Source: Siphonodentalium dalli
Taxonomy: Eukaryota > Mollusca > Scaphopoda > Gadilida > Siphonodentaliidae
Length of the DNA stretch: 64,000 nt
Reading direction: 5' to 3'
Assembly: GCA_032622095.1 (NCBI GenBank)
Contig: CP136066.1
Coordinates: 114,101,319-114,165,318, forward strand
In this document: piece by piece, positions 36,116-46,878 of the stretch
Position numbering within the stretch: position 1 is the first letter of the stretch
Layout of the letters: each line of letters begins with the position of its first letter
Position numbers and translations under genes: made by a program
Notes under the pieces: model-generated
Seen by the model: the letters and a program-made list of their open reading frames with translations, nothing else
Databases searched by the model: none
Told to the model about the DNA's origin: nothing

Positions 36116-37829
36116 GCTTAGATTATTGTTTTGTTTTGACTTCCCTCTTTGTGGTATCCATTTATCTGAAAATATACATTCAGAGAACTTGCAGGTCTAG
36201 GAACATAATAAGATGAGTAACTGATGAAGAATTTTTGGACAACATCTGATATGAGATGTGAGCTCTGGAGTGTAATAAACACAGAATCACACATGTCACA
36301 GAGCTACGTTATTGACTGATACATTACAGTTATGACAGAGCGATCGTGTAAGGACAAAACTCTCATGCTACATGTATGTTTAAATTTTTACACTTGTGCA
36401 ACAATATGATGGCCAATAACAGCACATATTGGTACACATCTACAAGCCAATGACACAGTATATACATGTATACATACTCAGGTATGTATTTAGCCATTCA
36501 GGGTTCAGTTTACTGTAGAAGTACCAGTTCATGTATTTTATGTGGAAAATCAACGGACGAGCACATGATGCTCATAGCATTTGCCTTCATTTCAAGCAAA
36601 TAATACTCAAATAATAATCACCTTGCATACCTACTCCCCTTGGGATTAAAACACTTCAGTTAATTAGACGCACTATGTCTGGAGTCATTAGGTTATTGTT
36701 GACAGCCCTTCAACTGATGAGGAAATGTGCTAAAACCATCCCCAATTAGACATGACAGCAGCAGGGTATACGCATATTACATTTGATTCATATGTGTTTC
36801 TATTTAGTGGTTCTATTATAATCTTGATTGAAGCCCACTCATGTTGACGGGATTCAACTTTATTTTGATGTCGGTCATTGATTTTACAGATGGTGTGTAA
36901 TAATCATGACTTCCGATAGAGCGTAGGTGGATTGATTCAGATGCGGTTATGATATGAAAACTATACAGCAGTGATGATGTTTGAATAACATTGCAATCCA
37001 TTCTATCTTAGCACAAAACTGTTAAACAAATAACGATACGTGCACACACTCTGTCGAGTCTTATCTGATGTCGGAACCACACTCGGGTGTACTGTCATCT
37101 CGATATCTAACGGGACTAGATCAATAGACATGTTGGCCACTCACATGGCATTTACTGGTGACAAATCCATAGATGAATGTCCGATAAGATGCCTGCAGCA
37201 ATTTTCAAGGAAGGTCGAATATCAGGGAGACCGGTACTGTGCATGCAGCTACCACCATCATCTCTTTAATAGACCACAAAAATGTGACATCATATTGATT
37301 CTTTTATAAGGCCTTTAATTTAATAACTTCGTGGCAGAAATAAAAGTAAAATAAAATAATCCCCCGAGACGAAGTTTCTAGTAGAGCTGTAGTCAGAAGT
37401 CCCTGTCCGTCTTCCATCGAGATGTCCATCCACATCAACAAAAGGGGTTTATGGGGCTTTGACTTTGATATATACTGGGGCTATTTGGGTTTATGAGCCT
37501 ACGCCCTTAAGCCTTTTTGTCCAATGCCGTATTAACTGTTGGGCACATTAAACCATTCAAACGTAACTTTCTAAAAGCCACGAAAGGTTGGACCAAGTCT
37601 GATGTCCATACTGTCCTTGCATACTTTACAACGTGATTGAGGGAAGCTCATTAACACTGGACGTTCCTTATCATATTTATACGGTACATAATATCTTTGT
37701 TTTCCTCGAATAATGATGACTTGCATCTACATGTATATACTCATTAAATTACTAATAACAGTTTATAGGGATAATATATGTTGTATATGTGGTATGCTAA
37801 ATTGCTAATATAAATATTCACACTGACTC
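36116..37829. other. No recognised feature; one orphan open frame
   Basis: An 89-codon open frame at 37040-37309 is cysteine-bearing (IDECPIRCLQQFSRKVEYQG, then CACSYHHHLF) and not part of a visible repeat. I do not recognise it and see no splice or poly(A) context that would make it a gene. Confidence 0.3.
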
Positions 37830-38001
37830 TTAAAGGAATACGGTCCTGAAAAAACAATAATATTTTCTTTCAATATACCGATAATATATATATATATAAT
37901 GTCCATTGGGCGCATATAATCTAATATTCGGCCGCCAATCGTTATTTTTATAACGATTAAAAAAAATTCCGAAGTTAGCCGAAGATTTTGTTGTAGACGA
38001 A

Positions 38002-38075
38002 GTCACGTGATCATCAGCCCGATCACGTGATTGTCACATGTAAACAGAAGCATAGCACGTGATCAATCACGTGGT
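38002..38075. promoter_or_regulatory. Cluster of four CACGTG E-boxes
   Basis: CACGTG occurs at 38004, 38024, 38056 and 38068, each in a TCACGTGA-like or GCACGTGA context, plus a CACATG at 38035. The last two are arranged as CACGTGATCAATCACGTG. bHLH-ZIP factors (USF, MITF/TFE, MYC/MAX) bind this core. Whether the cluster acts as an intronic enhancer or as subterminal transposon sequence is unknown. Confidence 0.6.
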
Positions 38076-38970
38076 AACTCATTGACAACGCATAGATACG
38101 CGACGGCGGTATTTTAAGTTTGCATGTAGTCGATCGCGGCCTTTGAAGATTGTCGCGTTATCACACTGCGAATGCAAAACTTCGCCGAAAACATCGCCTT
38201 TCTCGTAATTAAATGTCTTTATCGTGTTATTATTACTATTATTATATGTATGGCGATGTGTTGTTACTATAAAGCCATGCCCGTATATTATTCAGTTTTG
38301 CGCGCATTTATCTATATAAACGCGTGCTCGTGTTTATATATATTTTTTCGTTACCGGAATAGTCCAAGTTATATTATATATGCATATCAAGATTGCATAT
38401 ATACGCGAAGACTTGCACAGTTATTAGGCAATTATCATCTCGTAAACATTCCAATTTCCAGATGCCATTAGTCGTGTGTCAATAAAGAGCGTTTCGTTTT
38501 AATTTATCGTAACGCGGTAAAACAACACAAAATTGGTTTATTGCTGTCGGATTTAATCAATTATAATCAAGCCATTAATTACCAATATGATATGATAAGT
38601 TCGTTTTCCTTGGTTATGAATCTTGTATATATTTGGGCAATATGGTGTTTATATATATTTCGGAATATTGCTTCCCCCACCCCAAAACAATCTAGCCGAC
38701 TGTCACTGATGGAAATTCACTGCATCTATGCATGGTTATTGGCCTATAAAATTAGCACTCTAGCGATGCGGTCTATTGAATATCCAGGTCATAAATCGAC
38801 CTCTATGTGTCAATTACGCATACCAATAGGGTTATAAAATATATAAATGTTCGCCGTGGTTCGTTTAAACATCCAATCATATATAACACTTTTTGAAGGA
38901 GGGATCATAATCCGGTTTAATATGGAATCACATATTCAAGTGCTCTTTATTCGCAATATATCGTAATAGT

Positions 38971-39225
38971 GAACGCTCTTTATTGCGTCAAGGTAAAGGG
39001 ACTCGACTTAGAACAGTTGTTCTAGTGATTGTTTACTGATTACAACAATACAGGTCAATACATGTACATGAACTTCCGATATGCATGCTTTATATATCCT
39101 TCCATCATTGTCATAGAAATTTCCGCTTTATTAAACTCTTTTTATTCGTACCATATTAGGAAAACTCTTAACATGGAACGCTCTTTATTGAGCCATGGTG
39201 AAGGAATTGGGGACTCGACTTAGAA
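38971..39225 (+). repeat. Direct repeat GAACGCTCTTTATTG, two full copies
   Basis: A block of about 50 bases (GAACGCTCTTTATTG, then GGGACTCGACTTAGAA and AGTTGT) occurs at 38971 and 39176, a period of about 205. Partial copies lie at about 38940 and 39310. Confidence 0.75.
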
Positions 39226-39837
39226 TAGTTGTCATCATGAATTATTCATCAACTTACTCCCCACTAACTGCAATTGTATGTATTCGTAACCATGACTGAC
39301 TCGTCAAATTAAACGCTCTTTATTTGGTACATGTATATGTAATCGGTTTCTGATTTTGCGCAACTGGTTTCCCACAGAAATCCTGCCAAATGTCACGTAA
39401 ACGAACATCGTTTGGAAATGAATACAGCATATGCCTAACTGAGAGTCACTAGAATGAATGAATGATTGTAAATACGGGACACTCGGGGCATATATACGGA
39501 AAATTAAAAAAACATCGTGAACACGCACCCGAATAAAGTTCACATGCCGGCTCGTGTTTTTATAAGCTTTATACGAAAGTGTTATCTACCCCGCTCAATC
39601 GTCCCTCTATATTTTTTGTCAAAACAATACCGTAACTTTCCAAACAGCACTTAAGACAAATCACAAGTGAAGATAGCTCACCGCGCGATGACAATTCACC
39701 ATGTGTACACAATGCTATTGATATGCCCCGCAGTAATTCCATTACACTCATGCGCTGATGTCGATTCCGGATTTTCCATCGCCATATAGGTAGACATAAT
39801 TAACTCCAACTCCGATTCCCTGTTTTTAATTAGTTTA

Positions 39838-39859
39838 CCTCGCGTGACGTCATGCGAGG
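39838..39859. promoter_or_regulatory. 22-bp palindrome centred on a CRE
   Basis: CCTCGC-G-TGACGTCA-T-GCGAGG is symmetric except for one base pair and is centred on the full CREB/ATF site TGACGTCA. It sits in a CpG-rich patch. Confidence 0.55.
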
Positions 39860-40069
39860 TTTTGCGACGGAGATAGCCGACAACCGGTGGTGGTATTATT
39901 TATTTATTTCTCGGCTTATTTATTACGCGATTTTTATGGGACTTGGATCATTGTGATCACAATAGGGGTGGCTTTCCGATAGAGTTTTGTTGTTTAATGA
40001 GGATAGTAATCCTTTAAACCTCTTTTGTTGGTGCAATTTTAATATGGACAAACATAAGCTTGTTAACCA

Positions 40070-40335
40070 TATAGCCCCTAACACCCTATTGTTGCTCTGT
40101 CTGTCCATCCGTCTGTCGGGGTGTCCATCATCCATTAACAATTCTTTAAACATCTTCTCCCGAACCATAATAATGATTGGGGTCATATTTGGTGCGGATG
40201 TTCCCTAGATGACTTGGATTCCATTATGTTCAAATGGGGTCAAATTGGGGCAGATGCAGGGACATAACTCTTTCTCTCCATAGTAATTCTTAAAATGTTG
40301 TCTTTTCAAGAACCATCAGGCCTATATTTACTATG
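40070..40335 (+). repeat. Dispersed repeat starting with CTGTCTGTCCATCCGTCTGTC
   Basis: A run of TCTGTC and TCCRTC leads into GGGTCATATTTGGTGCGGATG-like sequence and a second half-unit. Its style matches 54510-54840, which begins at GTCTGTCCGTCGAGCC. It is non-coding. Confidence 0.5.
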
Positions 40336-40419
40336 GACCCTATAGCGCATGATGTGCGCTTTTATGTTCATCTGTTAAAGACATGTTATGGACTTGTTTC
40401 ACCCAATTGTAAATATTTA

Positions 40420-40965
40420 CATCTCAATTCGGGCGATAATCTAACATAAATGATTTCGCAATCGAGAGTCATTGCACTTAATTGATATACAGGTATAAGA
40501 ATGACGGTGTATTTTGTCAATTTGGATTAATATTCATATTATAAACTAATAAATACCTTTGAGAAAGATTATTCTCAATTTCTATTTGATCATGCTATCA
40601 TATTGTTTCACATCACTTTAATTCGTACTTGATTATATAGCTTTCTTATACTTAGACCCAAGAATTGAAAATTCTAGCACAATCTGATAACTATTCGGGA
40701 GAGGTGAAGGAAGGGTTAGCATCGCTGAAAATTTCAAAGAAATGACCATACCACTCCATAGAACACATCGTCTGAACTCGAAACACAATTATCGCCGATA
40801 AACTAACACAAATGATTAAAGTAATTGCATTTAATTAATATATAAGAATGACGGTGTGTGTTGTCAATTTGGATTAATATTTGTAAAAATTAACTACTTT
40901 GAGATTATTCTCAATTTATATTTGATCCACCAGAGTGTTTCACATCACTTTAACTTATTATCTGA
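40420..40965 (+). repeat. Tandem duplication, about 360-bp period
   Basis: About 200 bases at 40425-40625 recur at about 40785-40955. Shared stretches include AAGAATGACGGTGT, TTGTCAATTTGGATTAATAT, GATTATTCTCAATTT and GTTTCACATCACTTTAA. Confidence 0.8.
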
Positions 40966-40982
40966 ACATTACCTAAGGAAAT

Positions 40983-41180
40983 TACAGTAATGCTCTAAGT
41001 AATCGACTCTTTAACCACAGCAGAATTATGGGGTAACTTTTCAGGATTTAGTTGGAAATATGGCTTCTTCGGGGAGAGCTTTCCGATGAATGGCAACAAG
41101 CCATATTTCCGACTAAATCCTGAAAAGTTACCCATAATTCTTCTGTGGTTAAGAAGTCGATTAATTAGAGCATTACTGTA
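40983..41180. mobile_element. Palindromic MITE with TACAGTAATGC termini, copy 1
   Basis: The left end TACAGTAATGCTCTAA is the exact reverse complement of the right end TTAGAGCATTACTGTA. Pairing continues inward for about 85 bases through CCACAG, GAATTATGG and GGTAACTTTTCAGGATTTAG. If the outer TA is the target duplication, this fits a Tc1/mariner-type MITE. A partial second copy lies at 53955-54082. The two copies flank QPCT exons 2 and 3. Confidence 0.85.
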
Positions 41181-41929
41181 CTTGTCAGTGAGTATTTTAG
41201 TAAAACAAAATGGATATCAGAACACAGATAAGACCACAGGGACTTTTCTTTAAAAAAGTAAAACATAAATAAAAAAATCAAAATTAAAAACAAGCATATC
41301 GCATTAGACATATACATGTACATGTTGTCATTTAACACTTCAGTTACTGAATTATGAAAGAATACATGGGAGTTGTTTGGAGTTACCGACTAGTAATAGT
41401 AGGTGTGCACGTCTTCTTCCACATCGATGAGTTAGAAAAACAGTCAACCATGGTCAATGCACTTTTCATCATGTTCCAAGTTAGGTAAATTTTTATTAAT
41501 TCATAAACAAAAAATATTACTTCTCCTTATGATTATGTTTTAAAAATCTATAACCCCATAATATTCCATGCCCATAAAATACAGATACACAATATAATAA
41601 ATGACTGTTTAATTTAGCTCATTCCTCAATAGTCTTTATCACTCATAGAAATTCCCAATTAGAGACCTCACTGGCAAAAATTTCCCAAATGAAATTGCCC
41701 AGGACCTTTCACTAAAATGGTAGAAAATCTCTTGGATGTGATGACATGTATAAATGTGTTCTTTCATTAAATACTTAATAGTAGTTATTGGATCATAGAA
41801 TGCTGATATTGGGGGGGGGTCAATTTTACTTTTGACTTCATGATTTATTCCTGATATTAAACAGGCCACTTATAAATTATCCGTCATATGTACCAGTATA
41901 CAATTTTTTTAAAAATCTGTTGACACTGT
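41181..41929. other. No recognised feature
   Basis: AT-rich intronic sequence with a poly-G tract near 41811. Confidence 0.4.
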
Positions 41930-42265
41930 TTAACCTCTTCGCTGCTATGACGTTCGTAACTATTATGGACGTAAAAGTGCACGTCGTGTGCGATATGGTT
42001 CGTAAGTACTACAGACCTACTTCAGCACACCAGCTGTAGGCCATTAATCATAACTGGAACTTAGAGATTGGTGCATCGGATTAACTGTATCTCGAAGTTT
42101 AAAACAGTGTATGATGTTCAAAGATTGTGAACGATAATAGCCTTTCAACTGAGTCAGTTTTATGGTTCCTGTGATATTCCCGTTATATTTTCCACTGAAA
42201 AATGGCAATAACGTCAACATCCCAGCACACGACGTCATAACGTCATTTAGCAGCCAAGAGGTTAA
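41930..42265. mobile_element. piggyBac-like MITE with TTAA target sites
   Basis: TTAA at 41930-41933 and 42262-42265 flanks TIRs CCTCTTCGCTGCTATGACG and, reverse-complemented, CCTCTTGGCTGCTAAATGACG. TTAA duplication with a CC start is typical of piggyBac-type elements. A subterminal motif (GTTCGTAACTATTA, GTTCGTAAGTACTA) occurs twice, 46 bases apart. There is no transposase. It lies 118 bases upstream of QPCT exon 2. Confidence 0.78.
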
Positions 42266-42382
42266 CATTGTTGAACTTGTAACAAATGGTCCCTCGAAAC
42301 ACAGGTCTGTTTTTGTTTGACCTCAATAGAGTTCTTTTCAACAGTTTTTCTCTGAGCATATAAGTGTTTCCTTTTTTTTCAG

Positions 42383-42532
42383 GAAAAACTCAAAAGGTAC
42401 ATAAAAAAAGACTGGCCACAGTTGGTTGAAAGCTTCGCAGGTATTGACAGTAAACTGAGCTTCCGGAATGAGTTGAAGAAATTTATGAAAGTGCGGACAG
42501 TTGGAAGTGATAATCACAGGCAGGTTGAATAT
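42383..42532 (+). CDS. QPCT: QPCT exon 2
   Basis: This is a 50-codon phase-0/phase-0 exon between TTTTTTTTCAG and GTAAGT. It encodes EKLKRYIKKDWPQLVESFAG, then IDSKLSFRNELKKFMKVRTV and GSDNHRQVEY. The last part aligns with the region of animal glutaminyl cyclases in which a helix leads to an R-x-P-G-S-P-type loop (here RTVGSDN) and the start of the alpha/beta fold. The second proline-glycine of the usual loop is replaced. The long pyrimidine tract and consensus donor support a real exon. On its own the match is modest. The seamless join to exon 3 (VEY|DITQTL, equivalent to the family's RQ-xI-x-QR helix) makes it convincing. Confidence 0.87.
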
Positions 42533-43022
42533 GTAAGTACAATAAGTCAATCTCAGCTGTTGGCACATCACTGGCCATGGTTACCCTCAATATTCATGGT
42601 ATGCACTGCATGTTTATTTTATATTTACTGTGAAACTGTGTTGAATTTTCAAAGCTGAACAGTGCAACAACAGATTGCAATTTAGGGATTCTGAAAATCA
42701 TAATTTTGTTCACCTAAGTCAAATAAATAAATAATATGCAGAACAATATAGTGAAAAACTGCTTGATGATGAGAGGAATATATCTGATTGTTTCTTCTGC
42801 AGTCAAATTTGCATTCAGAATCGATCTCAACACTTTAATTTTACCGTAAAAGAGACAGGGTACAATCCTTTTTATTCCATGCATCAGAATCCTCAGACTT
42901 AGTGGAATGTTTTTGAGGTGATATATATTTCTATAACTTTGACATGTCTTTCTACTCTAGTAGCTGAGGTGGTTTTGTATGCACTTTTATGTCCAGAGCA
43001 AAACTCTTCATGAATCCACTAA

Positions 43023-43346
43023 TTGAAGGTACACGAACAATATTTGGTTGGTGACACATTTCCCAATGAGGGCGAAATGGGTCAAATGGCCACGCCCCTT
43101 TTTGCGCGAAGTACTACCACCCGCCGTGACTATATCTCCAGAACCGTTGGACATAGGGGGTCGAGTAACCACTCAAAATGTGCGGAATGGCCACATTATG
43201 GGGGGTCAATAATACATTTTCATATCCAAAAGTCAATGGTTTTTAAGATAATTGCCAAATACCAAAAACAATCCATTTTTAAGGGCCCAATTTTGGGGTT
43301 CAGCACTTTTATCTCAAAGCTGAGCCCCCAATTAGAATTTTATTGA
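43023..43346 (+). other. Open frame shared by both arms of element A (left copy)
   Basis: The 107-codon frame MKVHEQYLVGDTFPNEGEMG and onward is present almost unchanged on the - strand at 46481-46780 (99 codons). No domain is recognised. Because the arms are near-identical DNA, conservation of the frame is not independent evidence of coding. It could be the remnant of a small element-encoded protein or chance. Confidence 0.25.
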
Positions 43347-43444
43347 CCTATATCCATCGGTGCCACATACATATATCATTTCTGATATTTTCTGTACCAT
43401 TATCGGATGGGATTGACCTTCAAGGAGCTCTTGACCCTGAAAAT

Positions 43445-46369
43445 AAGGTTTTTGGATGGAATATATTGGTCGTAGAATGAAAAACAGACATTTTCCCAAT
43501 AACAAAGATGTTGAGGAAATCATCAGTTATGGGGTATTTGATCAGTAACCTAAAACTCCTACAAAAAGGTTACCTGGTGATATAATTTGAATGTAGTTCA
43601 TCTTTTGTTATCTAGATGTCATGGCCTTTGATGTGAGATGGCTGCCAAAATGGTTATAAATGGAATGACATATATCACATTAGCAATATACTTGTAAATG
43701 AGTTCAATGTGTTATTTTCTTTAAACTTATGGGAGAACAGGGTGTTTTTATGGTATTCTAATGTTGAATTGAATTATACTCAGCCCACAAGTAGGTTTAG
43801 TAAATGTTGAGTTACTACAATTTGATCAATCAGTATGATTCGGTAGTCGAGCAGGTTGTGTCTTTATCAGTCCCACAATAATTTTGATTGGCTGCATCAC
43901 CATTTTGTATTAAGGTTCTACAATTTCCTTAACACGTACATTATTTTAGAACAAATAATGGCTAGCCAGGCATGATTGCCTATATTTATATCCTGATATA
44001 TGTATACGTACACGTAGATTAATATTTGCCCTAAATTGTTTCTGGTTCAAATATGGGAGTTTGTAAGAAAATAAGTCATAAGAAAGATGCAGTTGCAGTA
44101 ATATTAAAATATATTGTCCTGTTCAAAACTAACAAATACATGTCCAGTTATAATAAATCCACACATTAAAAATATAGGGCTTCCATAAATACAGAATATT
44201 TTCCAACTTGACAATCGTTCCTTGTGTTCAACTGAGTGAGTTCATGTGAGGTTCATGGAAATTTATTTGGCAAGCTTGATTCTAAAGTGTCTAGCTTTAT
44301 GGGCTTGACATTCCGAATGCAATCCTGTTGCGTTGTGAGCTCAGAGAGAGTTAGAAGAAAAATACAAGCATCAGTTGATATGCAGACATAAATACATACA
44401 AATCTACATTCTGCAGGTAGCCATGCTATGCAATCCCCCCTCATGTTTCAACTTGTCAAGGAAAAATGATCACATTACCAATGTCTATGATAGTCAGATG
44501 TTTTTGTAGATTTGTGGATGTTGTAGATTTTGTAGATTTCTGGATGTTGTAATGCAATATAGATCTCCATTATAGTTGCACAAATTTATTTTTCATTTCG
44601 TCCCTTTAAATTGACCTTTTATGTATGTATATGTGCCCCTCCAACAATGTCAGTAAAAGTACTGTAAACCGTTTGGTTTGATGTTATAGGCACAGGAGAT
44701 ATATATATATATATACTTTACATGTCAAATATTGTGAACCATGCAGGTACGTGTATGTGTGTCAGTCGCCTTATGTGTGTGATGTACATACAGTAACTAC
44801 ATGTATATTCTAGTGAAATTTATGGTCTGCACTCTGCAGTATTTCAAAAACATGCTATGGCCATGCCTACATGTACGTATACGTATGTACACTGATTTTA
44901 ACACAATGATTGTCAGGTTATAATCTATGTTTGAGGAAAGTTACTATGTATTTTTCATTTGTGTTGCATTTGTCAATATTAATGGGTCCCAGGAGCTCAG
45001 ATGTTACTAGTGCAAAGCCCATTTAATTGTCATGAGACTGGTGGACTTCATGTCTATACTCCTAAAATAAACATGACTCTGAGTCTTATCAGACCAAGAC
45101 GGTATTGTGTAGGTTTTACTAGAATTATATTTAGAAAAGACTCAACCATTATTTTTCCACTGCCCTATATATCACAATATATTCATTTGGCAGTATTCAT
45201 CCCAAGTTTAGTGGTGATGCTAATAAATTTGGTATGATATTCAGGTAGAGCAAAGCGATCTGAACAAATCGAGGATAAGCCACTATGTGTAGAAAACATT
45301 AAAAACATGTATATTTCAATAATGGGTGCTGGTTTTTACAAACTGGCCGTAATTGAGATGACTATTCCTGTTGTTTATCAGCGTACACATTAAATATTTT
45401 GAAGTATATATGTTCTTGAATGTTTCATACAGACACTGACTTTTGCACAAATTGCTCGGATTAGCCAAACAATGCAAACATAACCAACTTTAGGTAAAAT
45501 GATGGTACTTAACAGAATCACTTTGACCTACAAACATTATAGCAATCCAGTAGCACCCATCAGCATAATATAAAATTTGCAGGACCACTTAACCTGGGGT
45601 GGTATTGAAAATGAAAATATCTTTAAAATGGTAAGTTATGAGGGCTATTACCTATTTTGAAGAATTATGTTAGTGAAATTATAGACCCTCATCTTCTCCA
45701 ACCTGCAAGTGCTGCAACTATCATGGCCAATCAAAACTAATTCCATCACTTCCTAAAACTTTTTGTGAGATGAGGTGTCCTTTTGGATGAATTGATTACT
45801 TTTGAAATATATACTGGTATATATGGTCATCTCTCATCTGATTACAACATGTTTTTACTATGCCCAGATGCAATACCCATTTTAGGATCGCAACATGTGG
45901 CTGCTGCATGAAGCAAACAGCTGGTCATTCCATTTAGTAAAAGTGTCTAGCATGTTTCGTAGCTTGGTCACTTAAATCAGATCAGCTGTTAAATGTTCAT
46001 AACAAATTTTGAAAACCTGTTTTGTTCAATCTGTACATTTCTGTTGATTAGAGAACAATTGTTACCTGATTTTTGGTAAAGCACACCAGTTTCCAAGGCA
46101 TGTTCAGTCGTGAAGAGCTCATGTTGTGTGTCGGGGTCAACACATCCTCAGCAGCAATTTCCAGCTAATCCCATTGTGTGTGGTCAATTGTGCTCTTAAG
46201 TCGATCAGATAATTCGGATAGTTCTTTAAAAAGTGTCATACATATGCTGTGGCCTTGGCGGTATTGTATACTTGTGGTGCGTAACATGCTGAAATCGGTT
46301 TTTGGCAATTATCTTAAAAACCATTGACTTTTGGACATGAAAATGTATTACTGACCCCCCATAATATGG
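43445..46369. other. Interior of element A, no gene recognised
   Basis: AT-rich sequence with a short minisatellite at about 44500-44555 (GTAGATTT and GGATGTT units) and a (TA)n run at about 44699. No transposase motif is seen in any frame. Confidence 0.45.
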
Positions 46370-46878
46370 ATTTTCAGGGTCAAGAGCTCCTTGAAGGTCA
46401 ATCCCATCCAATAATGGAACAGAAATTATACCTATATGTGGTACCGATGGATATAGATCAATAAAATTCGAATTGGGGGCTCAGCTTTGAGATAAAAGTG
46501 CTGAACCCCAAAATTGGGCCCTTAAAAATGGATTGTTTTGGTTTTTGGCAATTATCTTAAAAACCATTGACTTTTGGATATGAAAATGTATTACTGACCC
46601 CCCATAATGTGGCCATTCCGCACATTTTGAGTGGTTACTCGACCCCCTATGTCCAACGGTTCTGGAGATATAGTCACGGCGGGTGGTAGTACTTCGCTCA
46701 AAAAGGGGCGTGGCCATTTGACCCATTTCGCCCTCATTGGGAAATGTGTCACCAACCAAATATTGTTCGTGTACCTTCAATTAGTGGATTCATGAAGAGT
46801 TTTGCTCTGGACATAAAAGTGCATTCAAAACCACCTCAGCTACTAGAGTATTCCCGAGCATGTAAAGCTAATAGTTGG

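Larger units (their letters stand above)
37830..40017. mobile_element. Possible TIR-bordered element with TTAAAGG termini
   Basis: The left end TTAAAGGAATACGGTCC and the reverse-complemented right end TTAAAGGATTACTATCC resemble the termini of the elements at 6582 and 55917. The 2.2 kb interior is CpG-richer than its surroundings. It holds a cluster of E-boxes, a CRE-centred palindrome, and repeated GAACGCTCTTTATTG blocks. No transposase is seen. The boundaries rest on short, imperfect termini. Confidence 0.4.
8384..42382 (+). other. QPCT: QPCT intron 1 (about 34.0 kb)
   Basis: The intron is bounded by GTGAGT at 8384 and by a long pyrimidine tract ending in TTTCAG at 42382. It is filled with mobile elements and satellites, listed separately. 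No further QPCT exon was recognised inside it. The stretches 8384-9340 and 9650-10080 show no recognisable feature. Confidence 0.6.
42953..46850. mobile_element. Foldback element A with about 490-bp inverted arms
   Basis: The left arm (42953 to about 43444) and right arm (about 46370-46850) are inverted copies with few differences. They begin TACTCTAGTAGCTGAGGTGG and run through GACACATTTCCCAATGAGGG, GGCCACGCCCCTTTTTG and ATCGGATGGGATTGACC to GACCCTGAAAAT. The 2.9 kb interior (about 43445-46369) contains no recognised gene, except a partial extra copy of arm sequence at about 46285-46370. The arms each carry an open frame of about 100 codons (43023-43346 on + and 46481-46780 on -). Confidence 0.88.

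Noticed and set aside
36710-36745. CTGATGAGG followed by AAAAC as a second hammerhead candidate
   Set aside because: The conserved GAAAC is altered and flanking stems are not visible.
37040-37309. A cysteine-containing 89-codon frame as a small secreted protein
   Set aside because: It has no signal peptide or promoter, and no recognised cysteine pattern.
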